Source: Lolium rigidum (taxonomy: Eukaryota; Streptophyta; Magnoliopsida; Poales; Poaceae). From it: a stretch of 64,000 bases of DNA. Positions 20,179-32,700 of this stretch are shown piece after piece. How positions within the stretch are numbered: position 1 is the first letter of the stretch; the number at the start of each line of letters is the position of its first letter. The notes beneath the pieces were generated by a model. It saw only the letters and a program-made list of their open reading frames with translations, had not been told where the DNA came from and did not search any database. A program made the position numbers and the translations under genes. The stretch spans positions 152,069,962-152,133,961 of the forward strand of contig NC_061512.1 in assembly GCF_022539505.1 (NCBI RefSeq). Direction: 5' to 3'.

Positions 20179-23100
20179 CTACTGAAGGAACATCTCAAGG
20201 GCATGGAGGGCATCAGCACGAACACGATCCACCTCGGCGATCTCAGCCTCATCATCTTCGTCTTTGCCTGCCACCAGCTGCTTGTTCAAGGCGCGGATTT
20301 CGGCCAGATCAGTCTTCAGTTCGGCTTTGAGGCCTTCTGCTTCCTCGAGCGAGTGGGCGATAAGAGCTTCCTTAGCTTCAATGAGCTGTTTTGTTGCCCG
20401 AACCTTCTCTTCGAGGGCCTCCAACTCTTTGCGCAAGGTCGTCAGTTCAGCAGTGCTGTCAGAGGTGTCAGTTTTGGCGTCCAAAGCTGCCTTTTTCTCA
20501 TTAAGCCGTTGGCATTTGTCTGCAATATCGGCTTTCAACGGAAGCTGGGCGTGGCGCAGGTCGATTCTCTGACGAGCCAATGTCACTCTCGACCTATAGG
20601 CAGACAGAGTTACAACTGGCCAAAGTTTCACCTGTAGCGTCACCGGGAGATGAGGCTGGATGTCTTCCAGAACACTCTTCACCGCCTCGGAGTCTTCGAC
20701 CAATGTCTCAATGGAAGAGGAAAGCAGGGCTCTGAGATGCTGGAGTTGACCATGTGTAGCGCTGGGTCCCGGCTCCTCGCTTGCTTTAGCAGTAGCCGGT
20801 TCGATAGATTCAGGGTCAAAGGTTAGCAAGCTTGAGAGGTCATAACCCTGACAAATAACAAGAAAGACGTCAGGAGACAGCAAAGGAGGAGAGTAGAGCC
20901 AAGGGAAAGGATGGTACCTCTCCTGAGACCAGAGGAACAGCCGATGAAGAGGTGATCGGCTCTTGTGTTTCGGCTGTGGGATTGGCCAAGTTGGCCACCT
21001 TGTCAGCTACACTAATAGAAGGTGCTAGGTCCAGGGTGGCGGATAGCATTGGTACCTCCTCGACTTCCCCACTGGAGGTGTCATCAGTCTGCAAAGGGAA
21101 TGGTTAGCCGATGAGAACAACAATGGGTCAGCATGGAATATGAGCCAAGGAGAGTATGGAGGGGATTACGTTTGATATCTCCTGGTTTGGTGGAGAGGCT
21201 TGCGGTTCCTTGCGAACTCTCTTGATGCATCGGCTCTTTGTGCGTAGACTGCCCTGCCCTGCTTTGATGGGAGTTTGGGAGACAGCAGGTTCAGGGGCTG
21301 ACCTTTTATTGGAAGCCGACGGTGGCAAGTCTGGCTGGCTCTGCGTGGTGGTTTTCTCAGAGTTGCCCGAGCTCGAGTCCCTTCGACTGGACTGTGTGTT
21401 CTCACTTGGAGTTCTCTTCGGTGGAGGTGCAGCAAAGGAAATACAAGCATGCTGCAGAAGCCTAGAAGGATAAATGAAATCAGCTAAAGCATGGATCAAC
21501 TTACGTGCAAACTTTCTTGAGCTGGAGTAGGCCTTTGGCGCTTCAGAGTCTTCCTGGCAGCTACTTTCCTTACTGCTGTTCTCGCCTTGACTGAGGCTCG
21601 GGGGGCAGCTGGCCTAGAAGATACTCTGTCTTTGGAAGCCGATTTTGGTGTCATCGGCTGGCTCTGCATCACAACCTTTTTCAAAGATGGGGAGTTTTTG
21701 CAGAAGAGGACCACCGGAGCTGGTGGGAGGAATCTGAAAGGGGAGCCGTCATCATCTACAGGATCTGGACCGTCTTGTTGCTGCACGGAGACAGAGCAAG
21801 GTTATAAAAGGAGATCATTGTAAGCCACTTCAAAATAAATTATGAGTAGTGGTACCTGTTCTGCAGGGATGTCATATTCAGCATCAAGTTGTTTCAGCAA
21901 TGGTCCCAGAGCTCTCCTGAAGGCGTGAGTCTTCCACATTGACCACCAAGTCTCAAAACCATCGGTTGATGAGGTAAAAGAGAGGTTGTGAGGAATTGGG
22001 GTGGCTAGAGCGTCAAAGAAGGAATAACACCTCTGACTGGTGAGGGCGTCAGGTAGATCAGCTCTGCTCTCTGTCAGGTGGTGCAAAAAGAAGTGGGGAG
22101 ATACCTGTCCAAGACCAAGTTGCCGGGCTGCTACGACCGGCTGATAAGACTCATAACCAGGTTTGATGATCCTGTTTGAGGTGCTCATGCCAACGGGAAG
22201 GAAGCAGGGACGGATCATGATGGAATACAATTGCCGAGTGTCAGCATCATCGGCAAAGCTATCTAACCTGAAGGAGACTGGATTTTCAAAATTTTCAGAC
22301 TCCGTATAAGGAAAGAAGAGAGGGTTGTCCAGGCCTTGGTAGAAAGTTCTGAACCACTCTGATGCTCCCTTTAAGGTTAGTTTGCTGCCTGGGAGGCTAT
22401 ATAGAGCTTGGCCGTAGCTAGTACATCGGATCTGCCTCCCATTAGTATCTGGGAAAGTGCAAGTAGCTAAGGGTGGAAGGTTTGGGATCTGGTTTTGGAA
22501 GTACAGCTGAGCCCATAACTGAATAAACCACCAGGGACCTCCGGTTTGGACTGTTTTTTGGGAGAACAGTTTAACAGACATTAGCTGGAGATATCTATAG
22601 ACCTCTCCAAGAAACAGTTTGTCAATGCCAAGCTGAGTGCCTGTGGCAAGTTCATAGGCCAGGGAAAGATAATTCTTGGTTGGAGCAAGTGAAGGACCAC
22701 AAAATATGAAGTGTTCCAACCAGAAATTCAGGAAGGCCGTGTGTTCTTTCTCTGTTACGGGGCCTTTGTTTTTCATGTGGCGCCGAAGGTAAGCACCCCA
22801 GTTTGTGCACTCCGTTTTGGAAGAAAGCGTGAAGGGAACCTTTGGCAGCCTAAAGGCAGATGGGCTTGGGGATGCAATGTCTAAACCAATGATCATGGCC
22901 ACATCTAGTAAGGTTGGTGTCATGGGGCCATGACCAAACATGAAGCAATTCAGAGCATCAGACCAAAAATAGCCGATGGTTTTCAGAAGGTTTTCATGTT
23001 TCTCAAGGGGAGACAGTGATAAAGCTAAAGCATCGGCTATTCCTGCGGTTTCCCAGGTGGCTTGGTGAGTTTTGGAGATTCTTTTGTACCATGAAACCCA

Positions 23101-23420
23101 ATCTTCAGGAGGATTAGGCCAGGCTCGTAAGCAGTCGGCCCAAGAAGTCAAATCTAGATTTTGGTTCACGAAGGGAATTCTATTAGCCTCGCACGAAATC
23201 AAATGGGCAGGACTCTCGGTAGAACGAGGGCCAAGACAGAGAGAATTTGGAAGAGAAGGATGTGGCAGTAGAATGTCTGAAACCTAGAAATTAATGACGG
23301 GACGAAGCATTAATTTAGATGTTTGTTGTTAATTCTAGCACTATGTTCGGACAGCGAGGAGCGGTTGAGGATTACCTTCAGGCCGGAGACCATAGCGTTG
23401 GCGTTGGATGATTCCGCCAT
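20179..23420 (-). CDS. Antisense plant mobile domain (PMD) coiled-coil protein, intact six-exon gene
   Basis: The gene is on the strand opposite to E2's own genes. Exons in reading order are 23420-23376, 23283-21856, 21780-21505, 21451-21170, 21088-20918 and 20847-20179. All introns are GT...AG and phase 0, and the joined frame is open for about 956 codons. Exon 1 encodes a short MAESSNANAMVSGLK leader. Exon 2 (476 codons) carries the PMD domain: W...AWPNPPEDWVSWY, MTPTLLDVAMIIGLD, a CTNWGAYLRRHMK block and GPWWFIQLWAQLYF. Exons 3-5 encode a basic, Ser/Pro-rich linker. Exon 6 has a coiled coil of about 130 residues and an EDDEAEIAEVDRVRADAL tail. PMD proteins of plants (MAIN/MAIL1) act in the nucleus in gene expression and transposon silencing; whether this one does is unknown. 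The exon 4 acceptor is the least certain, because E1 uses a different site. Confidence 0.82.
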
Positions 23421-23788
23421 TGGGTTCGCTGCGAGGTTGAGCCTGCGCGATTGAGATCTGAGGTTCGCGTGGCCGTGAGTTGGATCTGTTCGAGCGGCGA
23501 TTTGGGGATCTGAGTGTTGCTCTTTCGGATAAGTTGCAGGTTACCGTTTGAATAGGCAACAGAGTTGGCCTTACTCGCGTTTTATGGCAAAGGCCGATGC
23601 GCTGCCATCGGCTCTTGGTGCGTTGACTTGTTTTGACAATCGGCAAAATTGATAGAAAGGCAAAATCGGCTTAGAAATATTTTTCTTCATTAATAAAGGG
23701 GCTTTTACAGAGAAGAGCCGATTGCTCAAGGAAGAAAGAACAAAAGCCGATTACTACTACTACTAGTCCTATACTAGTAGTCCCTAAT

Positions 23789-24265
23789 CTAAGGGCCATT
23801 GCTGCCCTCGTCGTCATCATCGCTGCCGCCGCCGCTGCTGCTGGCGGGCTCCTCGTCACTGCTCCCGTAGCCCTCTACGGGAGCCTCGTCCTCCTCGTCG
23901 TCATCGTCGTCGTCGTCGTCCGACCCGGCGCGGAAGCGCTTCGCCGGCGGGTATTCGTCGGAGGAATCGTCGTCCTCCTCTTCGTCCTCCTCGTCGGAAG
24001 AGGTGTAGCCGTCCCATGAGAAGCGGTCGTCCTCGCTCCCCGCCTCCAGCTCCCCGTCGACGAGGAACTGGAAGTCATCTTCTCCGTCGGTCAAGGACTT
24101 GTCGTCCTCGAACCAGACGGAGGAATCGTGGGACTCAATGTCCCACTTCTCCGGGGCGCGGAGGTCGTACGCCGCCAGCGAGTCCCACTCCGGCGTGGGC
24201 TCACGGGAAGGAGAAGATAGGTAGGAGAGACCTGATGAGGCAGAGGAGGAGGAGGAGGAAGACAT
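23789..24265 (-). CDS. Acidic Ser/Asp/Glu-rich protein, second antisense ORF of E2
   Basis: The ORF is 158 codons from an ATG at 24265, after which the protein opens with a Ser run (MSSSSSSSASSGLSYL). An in-frame ATG exists at 24412, but the sequence between looks like leader. The middle has SREPTPEWDSLAAYDLRAPEKWD and SLTDGEDDFQFLVDGELEAGSEDDRFSWDG. The C-terminus is mostly Asp/Glu with a PPAKRFRAG basic patch that could be a nuclear signal. No enzymatic domain is visible. It lies upstream of the PMD gene on the same strand and next to the 3' LTR, so both could come from one antisense transcript. E1 lacks this region. Acidic tracts can be compositional artefacts, but the non-repetitive core argues for a real protein. 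Confidence 0.6.
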   Translation of the reverse strand: MSSSSSSSASSGLSYLSSPSREPTPEWDSLAAYDLRAPEKWDIESHDSSVWFEDDKSLTDGEDDFQFLVDGELEAGSEDDRFSWDGYTSSDEEDEEEDDDSSDEYPPAKRFRAGSDDDDDDDDEEDEAPVEGYGSSDEEPASSSGGGSDDDDEGSNGP

Positions 24266-24545
24266 GGCTACAGAGGAAGGGGTTTTTTTGCCGATGGCTA
24301 GTACGGAGCAAGAGGATGAAGAGGCGAACTGCTCGGCGCGGTTAAATAAAGGGATATGGGGAGAGTTAATGTTACAGCAGTTTCCGAGGAAGTGGTGCCA
24401 AAGAACTGTCAAATCGTGCAGAGAAGTTGAGAAGGCAAGGCATCATGATGAAGGATACTGCGACGGTTCTGCTCTGCCACGACGTGACCCTACGAAGAAA
24501 AAACGGAGTGGTTTTGAAATTATCATTGCCAAAACCAGGGGCATG

Positions 24546-25710
24546 TGTTATCACCAGAATTTAACCAAGTCTGGAGATGGGCCGTGATTAAATGGGCTTA
24601 GAGGATATGCACGGAAAATATTCCCGAACCAGCCTTGTATAAGAAGTTTGGGCAAGATTGCCCGTGTATCTGTAAATTATAGTAGGTTACGTGTCGGTTA
24701 GAATTAAGAGATAGAGTTTAGCTCGTACACGGTTGGGTTTATTCCCAAGTTAGAAAGTCTACGGACTATAAATATGTATCTAGGGTTATTGAGAAAGGAG
24801 GACAATCACGTTCACAACAAATCAATCTAGGCGCATCGCCACCCCTTGTTTCGAGGGTTTCTCCCGGGTAAGCATCATGCTGCCTAGATCGCATCTTGCG
24901 ATCTAGGCAGTATACGTTTATTCGTTGTTGGTGTTGCTCGTGCTGAAGCCTTTTTGATGGCGAGCAACACCCTTATCTTAGGTGTTTTGGGGCTGACGTC
25001 GATGCTTTCACGATGAACTTGTTTAGCTACGCTGCCCTCGATATCTAGCTGCCCTTACGCCTATCTTAGGTGTAAGGGCAGCATCTTGCTTGTTCTTTAT
25101 TTAGTAGATCTAATCCGTTATAGTTGCTCCTTTTTCTTCAAGGATTGGTTTGATATCCGCATGGTTAGGCCTTATAAACGGGTTGAACGATCCGGTAGTG
25201 CGTAAGGTGTGGTTTATTATGCTTTAGAGGGATTGTTCCGGGGATCAACTTCATGTTGGTTTTTAGGCCTCTTTAGGGCTGGTTTTCCATTATCTTACGT
25301 ATCTACTAGGCTCAACTACGCGTAGGATGTTCCGATTATGCGGTGAAAACCCCAAACTATCGTAGATTAGTTTAGCTTGATATCGATATAGCATGATCCC
25401 CATGTCATTATAAATCTAACATGAACCATGGGGCAATCGGCTCTTTGAGCCGATCCACAGAACAACTTAAGAGCCGATCGGGGCTCGTATTTAATGTTTA
25501 CGTGTTTGCCATGCAGGAAGCTAGTCGAAGCAAACCATCACCTTCCTGACCAGGTATAGGTCGGTGGCACGCCCTCGTAAGCACCAGGACGTGTGCCAGA
25601 AGGCATTGCGGGCCGTCGCCCGAGGGACCAGGGTCCACCGCAATCCTGGGAGCCTCCCGGCTCTACGGTGTTGCCCGTCGCTACTCGCCGGTGGGTTTTT
25701 GACAGCAACA
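24546..25710 (+). repeat. E2 3' LTR
   Basis: This 1165-bp LTR starts TGTTATCACC and ends CAGCAACA. It has TATAAATA at 24767-24774, the perfect 14-bp hairpin at 24880-24910, the second hairpin at 25048-25082 and ATCGGC-N7-GCCGAT at 25436-25454. A short G-rich run precedes it and is the likely polypurine tract (around 24535-24545). Confidence 0.92.
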
Positions 25711-25715
25711 ACTTC

Positions 25716-25993
25716 CTGAAGGCAAAACCTAAAGGATCAAAAATTAAGTTCATGGAGGTAAGAAATCTCAAAGAGAAGGTGGAGAAGAGGATAGGATGAC
25801 TCACCGCTGGTTGTTGAGATTTTTATAGGAGGAGGAGCTCCACTATTTAATGGTTAGTCTTAAGTGGAGAAGATGAAAACGAAGGAGGAAATTAATCTTC
25901 TGATTTATTCCGTGAGTAGCTAAGAGAGATAAAGTGGAAGGCTAATGAACGGAGAAGACGAAGTGGAAGGGACACTTTTATTTTTTTGTGACA
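25716..25993. other. Unclassified DNA between E2 and the hAT element
   Basis: This continues the unclassified sequence left of E2. On the minus strand it has a TATAAAAAT near 25825-25833 and a GTAAG-type splice donor context, so a minus-strand gene 5' end disrupted by E2 is conceivable. I see no coding sequence long enough to support that. Confidence 0.4.
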
Positions 25994-26001
25994 GCTAGCG
26001 A

Positions 26002-26085
26002 CAGGCCCGGGCCAACGGGAGTGCGGCCCGTGCGGCCGCACAGGGCCCATAAATTTTGGGGGCCCAAAATTTCAAAATGGACCTT
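26002..26085. repeat. Left terminal inverted repeat of the hAT element
   Basis: The outer 12 bases pair with the right end with one mismatch. The inner part is GC-rich and then AT-rich (GGGGGCCCAAAATTTC), pairing imperfectly with 33215-33271. Confidence 0.75.
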
Positions 26086-29000
26086 CTATATAGAGTATAT
26101 AACTTTACTTCAGATTGAAATCACGTAACTAGCGGCAATTCAGTTGGTTGCAGGCGTGCGAAATAATACTATACTTATCCGTGAACAGCCTCAGTTTTTC
26201 ACAGAATTTTGAATTTTTTTTCCAGATTACTAATGTGCTGACACGTAGGTTCTTTGGTGGTTAGTTCCTGCTGTTCTTTTTCTGTGTGCATCTTGGGTGC
26301 CGTATGAGAATTTTAGGGAATCTGCCAGTTTGTTTGGTGCAAACGCGTGTACAGTTTTACGTGTTCTCTTCTCAATCTCTTCTCCTTTGTTGCCGCATTA
26401 TATTGGTCCAATTATTGTGTGGCTTTTGTTGTTTATAGTGGGCCACCTGATCAGAACCGCTTTGACCATTCACCTTGTCTCTTTCTCTCCTCAATTTCTT
26501 CCGCGTGTCGTCATTTGCTCTATCTAGAAATCTCCCATGGAGTCCCGTCGCTCCATCTTCGTCTACCGATCTCTTCTGTGGCCGTCGGCCTTGCGTGTAG
26601 GTTCTCCAACGCCGTAGTCCTCACGGAGCCGCTCCCGCCGTCCCCCGTCGCGGCCGTAGCAATCCTCCTAGATGGTGGCCCTCGAACCGGCTGTCTGGTT
26701 CGGCGGGTGGGCGCACGCCGGTGAACAGTGGTGGCCGCTGCTTCGAGTCGGGGACACTGCCTTGCCTTGGCGGGCTGCACCGCCGCAACCGACAACTACG
26801 ATGTCGTCGGTATGGCGGAGCGCAGATGATGGTGGTAGCGGAGAAATCCAGCAGCCGGAGCGGGGAAGAGGCGCATGGACGAAGGGGATCCCCGTGGCGG
26901 CGGTCCTCACGTGCTGCTCCCTGGGCGGCTATTCATCGGGCCATGCCATGGGGATACAGTGGGAGAAGCGGTGGGAGGTGCCGACCCGCTGCCACGGCCT
27001 CCTTCGCGGCTGTCGGCCATGGCCTCGGTCGCGCCCGATTTCTCCCCGCTCAGATTTTGCGAAATTATCCCCGCCAGAGTTCTCCTCGGCCGTGAGATCT
27101 GCCTGAATCCTCCGTGGCCAGCAGCTGTGGTGTAGGTCGTTTCAGCTCCGATTTCGCGGCTGTCGATGAGGTGCTCCGGCTCTCCGTCCCTGATGGCCGG
27201 TGCGTTGTGTACTTGTGTAGTCGTTCAGGCTCAACGACCGACGGTGCTCTGCATGGTGGATAGAAGTGGTGCCTTGGTTCGTCGTTTCCGATCGTCCGGC
27301 CAGAGCTCCCGTGCGCTGCCCCGCACTGCCGTTGGTTCATAGGTTGCTGCAACAGGCTGTCTCTTTGATTTTATCACATTTGCATCTGTGTGATGATTGG
27401 CCTTAACTAGACTATGCATTTGTTTTGTAGGATCCATCGTTTTATTTTGTAGTGGCCGTTACATTTATTATCTGTAAACGACTGTTGATTGAATTAAAAA
27501 ATGTCAACTTTGGTGCTTCAATTGATTAGGACGTCTAGCCATATAGTTTAGAGGTGTTCGAGGACCATTTTTCTATATGAAACTACATCGGTTGATAACT
27601 CAGTTGATTCAGAATTCTACACCACACTAAAAACTATAATCATTTTATTGTGCCCTTTTTTGTACTTAGACCGGGAAGTACAAAGATTAAACACCAGGGT
27701 GAACCATTGAGAAACAGGAGCCGTCTCCGCCTACTTCTCTTCCTCTATGGTTCACCTTGTTGCTTCGCCGAGCTTTGATAGCCTGCCTCTGTTGTGCTCT
27801 GGAAGCATGAAACAGTGAACGGGGCGGTCTGTACTATGGCATCAGATGCTACCACGTCAATTTGATCTGGGTGATGTTTTTGATTTCGTAATTTTTTGGG
27901 AGCCACTAGCCACCCCCATTGCTCTGCTAGGTATATTCACTACCTTCCATTCTTCACTGTTCCTATTCTTTTCTTTCAGTACGAGTCATGCTATTTGTTG
28001 ATCATATTTCTTTTTTATGTTGATTTTGCAGCACATACATGGGTGGAGATGAAGGAAGAATTGGTTAGATAATCTCATGGCAGACGTAAGGTCATGGGCT
28101 CTTCTATCTCTATTCTCATTTTTGCTTGGGAGTTTTTTGTTTTTCTATTGAGGATCTTTGATACACACACTGATGACACTGGGCTAAGAACGATATGGTA
28201 ATTTCATATGCGCACATGGTGTTCACTGAAATGCCTGCAAGGTTGAGTGACTTCTCCGCCAACGATTACTTAAGCATGTCGATTGCGATCTCCTTTCATG
28301 TGTCAGTAGATGAGGGGTGGCTGCATATGTGCAACTTTACTTTCTTTTTCGGGCACGCATGATGAATTTGACATATAGCTGTCCTTTTTTAAGTCGACGA
28401 AGAATGCAGTATGTCATCTTTCAGGTTTCCTGGGTAGGTAAGATCAACGAGTGTAAATGGCGTAGTAGAAATAATAGGGGTGTAGGTTTTTGTCAGATGG
28501 TCATCAGCCTAAAATGTGTACATGTTAGTTGCTCACGTATCTTATATGTAGATATTGGCCCTCTGATCAATGGTTTATTCGGTTATTTGATTTACCTATT
28601 GATCTAGACTGTAGTTTTAGTGATAAATTTATAATTATTCTCTAGAAAAAATGATTAGTTCTTACTTGAGTTGAAGGTATCTCTAAGATTTCATATGTTG
28701 TTCGGATGTGTCATTGTATATTATCCTATTTGAGACAAATAGATTCAAAATTGTCATGTGTAGTGCACTTTCGTTAAGAAAGAGTCCAGGACATACTGAA
28801 CTTATTTTATAGTATACATAGTCGTTACATTAACTTAGTATGGCTGACATAGGTTACTATACAGATAAATAATCAATATCATGATAAGTGAGTTCTACTT
28901 GAACAGTGTGTTATCATAGCTTTCTAAGGAATAAATTATAAAGCTTTGTTTCGAGAGTTCAATGGTCAATCGAAGCTAAACAGAGAATTAGAAGCCTGGT

Positions 29001-29572
29001 AGTTGGCATTAACAATACAATATTTTCTTGGAAATTCATATCTAGGATAAAATTTCGTCTTGGTAACTATTGCATATTTTTTCCACCTTACCTTTGCAAT
29101 TGCGCCAAAAAAAAATTGTAGACTGAGCTGAGTACTCACACCAAGATTCCGTTGGTTAGTCATGGTAGCTCTGCCATGACACTGTAGTGGTATTGTATTG
29201 ATTCTTGAACTCCTGATGTGGTCATGCATACAATAATCTAGCAAAAGAAAATTTCCGTGATTCAAAGCTATCTAAAGGTGTTACACCAAGATAATCCACC
29301 TTCCAGATTAGTTGTTAATTATTTCTCACATTCGACATGAGTGTATGAGACATAAGGAGTATATTATTCAAATTTTAGTAAATCTGAACTCTTTTTTGTG
29401 AAAACATGAACTCTTTCGTGTCAGCATCTAGATGCATGAAAGAAGGTGCAACAGCTAAATGCATCAACGCATTGTCTGTAAGGCTCTAAGGTTAGGTTAA
29501 CTTTTTTTTTCTTTTGCTTATACACCAAGCTTCTTCAGTTCAGCTAATATACGGTTTTTAATTTGCGATGTC

Positions 29573-29704
29573 TGGGAGTTTGTAGTTTCTGGTGCATACT
29601 CTAGATTTATGATTTATTTAACCACATTTTTTTATGTCTGTGATGGGAGTTTGTAGTTTCTGGTGCATACTCCTGGATTTTGATTTATTTAACCAGATTT
29701 TTTT
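29573..29704. repeat. Diverged tandem duplication inside the hAT element
   Basis: Two copies of about 60 bases (29573-29632 and 29644-29704) share GGGAGTTTGTAGTTTCTGG and TTTATTTAACCA with scattered differences. This is a local duplication in non-coding sequence. Confidence 0.85.
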
Positions 29705-32700
29705 GAAAGAAAATTATGTGACCAGATGGTATATAACAGTTCCTTTTCTTAAAGTTGTATTAGAGAAACGTAAGAATTTAACCACTAAGTTTACTAATCG
29801 ATGTGATGTAGTACATGATACACGATCTGGGTTTTTTTCCCTCTCGACTTTGGATCTTAGCACCCAATTAGTCTATCTGTACTAAGGATGACGGCTTATA
29901 TTCAGAGTTTTCCTAGGATTGGTAAAACACGCACATCATAAAAAACATAACCCACCATAGAGAGTGGCAGAAGTGCCAGCAAATTCAAAAAAGGGCCAAT
30001 GGGTACAGTCATCGCTGTAGTAGGAGCTCTGGAACCCAATGATATCATGGTACGGTGCACAAACTTGCAGATAATATTTCAACTAACTATTTCGTGTTCT
30101 AATGCCTACAAGATTTCTTTTATTTAGACATGTTAGACTAAACTGCAGGTAATGTTTTCTATTTAGAAATTGCAGCTGTGACCAAATCATCTAGATAGGT
30201 ATTGTAGATATAGATCTTTTTTTGTAATAACATATTTGGTCTTTGCCTTTTCATAATATGAGTTTTTTTTGTCCAGGAAGATTGAAAGTAACATGAAAAT
30301 TCTTCATGTATTTTAGTCTGCAGAACAACATAGACGTGCGAGGAATATATAGCTTAGAGTTTTGAAGACAATGGAAAGGGCTCCTGATCGCTTTATTTTT
30401 CCCCCCCTGAAAGGGCTTATTTTCTGAGTTTCGGTTCAGATTCTGAGATTGACATATTTGGTCTCATAAATGAGCTATGTCAACTTCATCCAAAGTTCCC
30501 TAGAATTGTTTAAAACAAGCCTCGGAGAAAGTCTCGAAGGATCAGCGGAAGCAAGAAAGCACAAATTGCAACAAGCTATAAGGGGCCTGAGGGTTATCTC
30601 ATTTTATTTTAGTAGGGAATGGTTCTTCACATTATCTGGATGTGCTGCATAAGCAATAGTTTCCATCTTTTATTTTGGGTCCGTGGATGTGTAGTTGTCT
30701 GTGGATTTTTTCATGACTTCTGAACATTACAAGTTTCAACTGTGCTGAACTTCTCTACTTACAACTCTTGTGCCTTTTCGGCCATATGATCTCGATTGTG
30801 CGGTTGCATCCATCCAAGAAACAAAGTAATTCCTTCTCCCCTCATCAGCTTTTGTCAATCAGTTTCTCGGGTACCACTGGAATAATTCTACATTAATCTT
30901 ATTTTTTTACATCTGGCCGGCAATTATATAAACACAGTTGGGCAGGAAGGTTGATGGTCTTGACCTGAACCTTTACCGGCAAGCTTTGATCATCTGACAA
31001 CAACATGAAGCAAGACTACTAAGATCCGAAGTTGTGGGACGATCTTTCATGGTCAGACGGCAACATGAAGCTAGACTATTCAGTCTCAACCTGGCAATGC
31101 TCAGTGTTATATCGAGGTATTGGCCAGGAAGCCGTGGACAGCTGAGGTAACGTTGGCATGATCTACTATGTTATGTATTGTCAATTGTTGTTCATATCTA
31201 GGGGGTGTGGATACCGCTTCTGGCTCTGGTCGTGAAACTGTTTCTTGTGATGGGTGCAGGGATGTACAACGTGTGATTCGAATGACCCAACTGGACACGT
31301 ATCAGACTCTACATAGCCTTGCGTAGGCGTTTTTTGCTTCAGTTCTTTTTCTTTTCTTTTTGCTGTTACTTTGAGAGTTGGATTTGCACTACTTAAGTTC
31401 TTTCATCAGAAAAAGAAAAAAAGATATGTCCATCATTTGCGGACAAGAAAAGTGCTGCCAATTTCCATTCACTTCACTATTAGATACACAGCAATAATAT
31501 CCTAGAGGACACAAGTGCTAAATGCAAAAAAAAGCTTTATGTCAGTCACAGAACATGATTGCAGTACAACAGTGGTGTGTAAACATGGACTGGTATAGTC
31601 TGTTATTCTATAAATGATTGAAATAGAGTTAGTTACAGAATTCATTATTATCCTGATATGGAGTTAGTTTCTATATTTTATTGAGAGGTTTATGATGCTT
31701 AGTTTCATGTTGGGATTTTAGTTTTGATAAATGATTAGTTGAAATAGTCAGCTACTATTTTTAGATTATATAAACCAAGGCAGATCATCTATTATTTTTA
31801 TATGTATCATGGTACATGAAACTAGAGTTCATACTACACGTGTCATGGTGACCCGGTAAAGTAAAATTATCTATATTTACATTGCCCTGCTTTCACTGAA
31901 AATAATCTATTGTTTTTGGAAACAAATGCATAGGCTCACATCTTCACATGTTAAAACATGGATGTACACCGGACAAACTTAGACGATGCAATTGTCCTCT
32001 TTTGCTGCTGTAGCAATTTGAGTATTTCATCTTACTCTCTCAATTATTTTAGTGTAGCAGTTTTTTCTTTCTTTTTAGATGTTTTTAATAAATCCAATTC
32101 TTAGAAGGATGCAGTTACCCCCCACGGTCAGTTTTCTACATGTGGTAACTAGCTGATGATTTCACGTCGTATATGAACTCTCATTTTGACAGCTGGATAC
32201 ATGAACCATCTGTGTGGATAGATGACCTAGCATTTTAAGATGGCCAGTTTATACTTGGCGTTCTTTTATCGTGGTTCAACATGACAAGATAAGAACTCTG
32301 CAATTATTGTGAGTGGTATAGATTTTTAAAATCATTCTAATGATGATTACGATAGATAATTTTCTGACTGGCGTGTGTACATGGGGAGAAATTTTGCACA
32401 GTTGCATTGTCCTGTTTAATTTGCTTGTGCGTGCATGAGTGGCTGTTTTACAGGGCTACAGCCCGATGCTTGTGTTGAACAGTTTCTCCATGTCAGAATA
32501 TAGTTTTTTAATATGGCTGTGTATTCCCCTCAAAAGTATAACATACCATGAATTATTCTCTGCTTTTCAACTCACAGCTACCACGTGTGCGCGGCGTGCC
32601 GCCGCGCCATTACATGCTAGTATTTAACTATGAGGTTCCAAGTTTGAATCACGAGCCAACGAGCTTCTTGTTACTATCTTTTCTTTGTCTTTTTTCTATT

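Larger units (their letters stand above)
15175..25710 (+). mobile_element. E2: non-autonomous gag-protease LTR element with intact antisense PMD gene
   Basis: This is a complete 10.5 kb element of the E1 family, on the + strand. The flanking 5-mers are GCTTC (15170-15174) and ACTTC (25711-25715), a target duplication with one mismatch. The 5' LTR begins CGTTATC where TGTTATC is expected, so its first base is mutated. The internal region has gag-protease on the + strand, then two genes on the minus strand (PMD protein and acidic protein), and no RT or integrase. LTR similarity indicates a fairly recent insertion. Confidence 0.9.

Noticed and set aside
26347..27352. Open frames in the GC-rich part of the hAT element as transposase exons
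   Set aside because: None shows hAT motifs, frames overlap on both strands, and lengths are what GC-rich sequence gives by chance.
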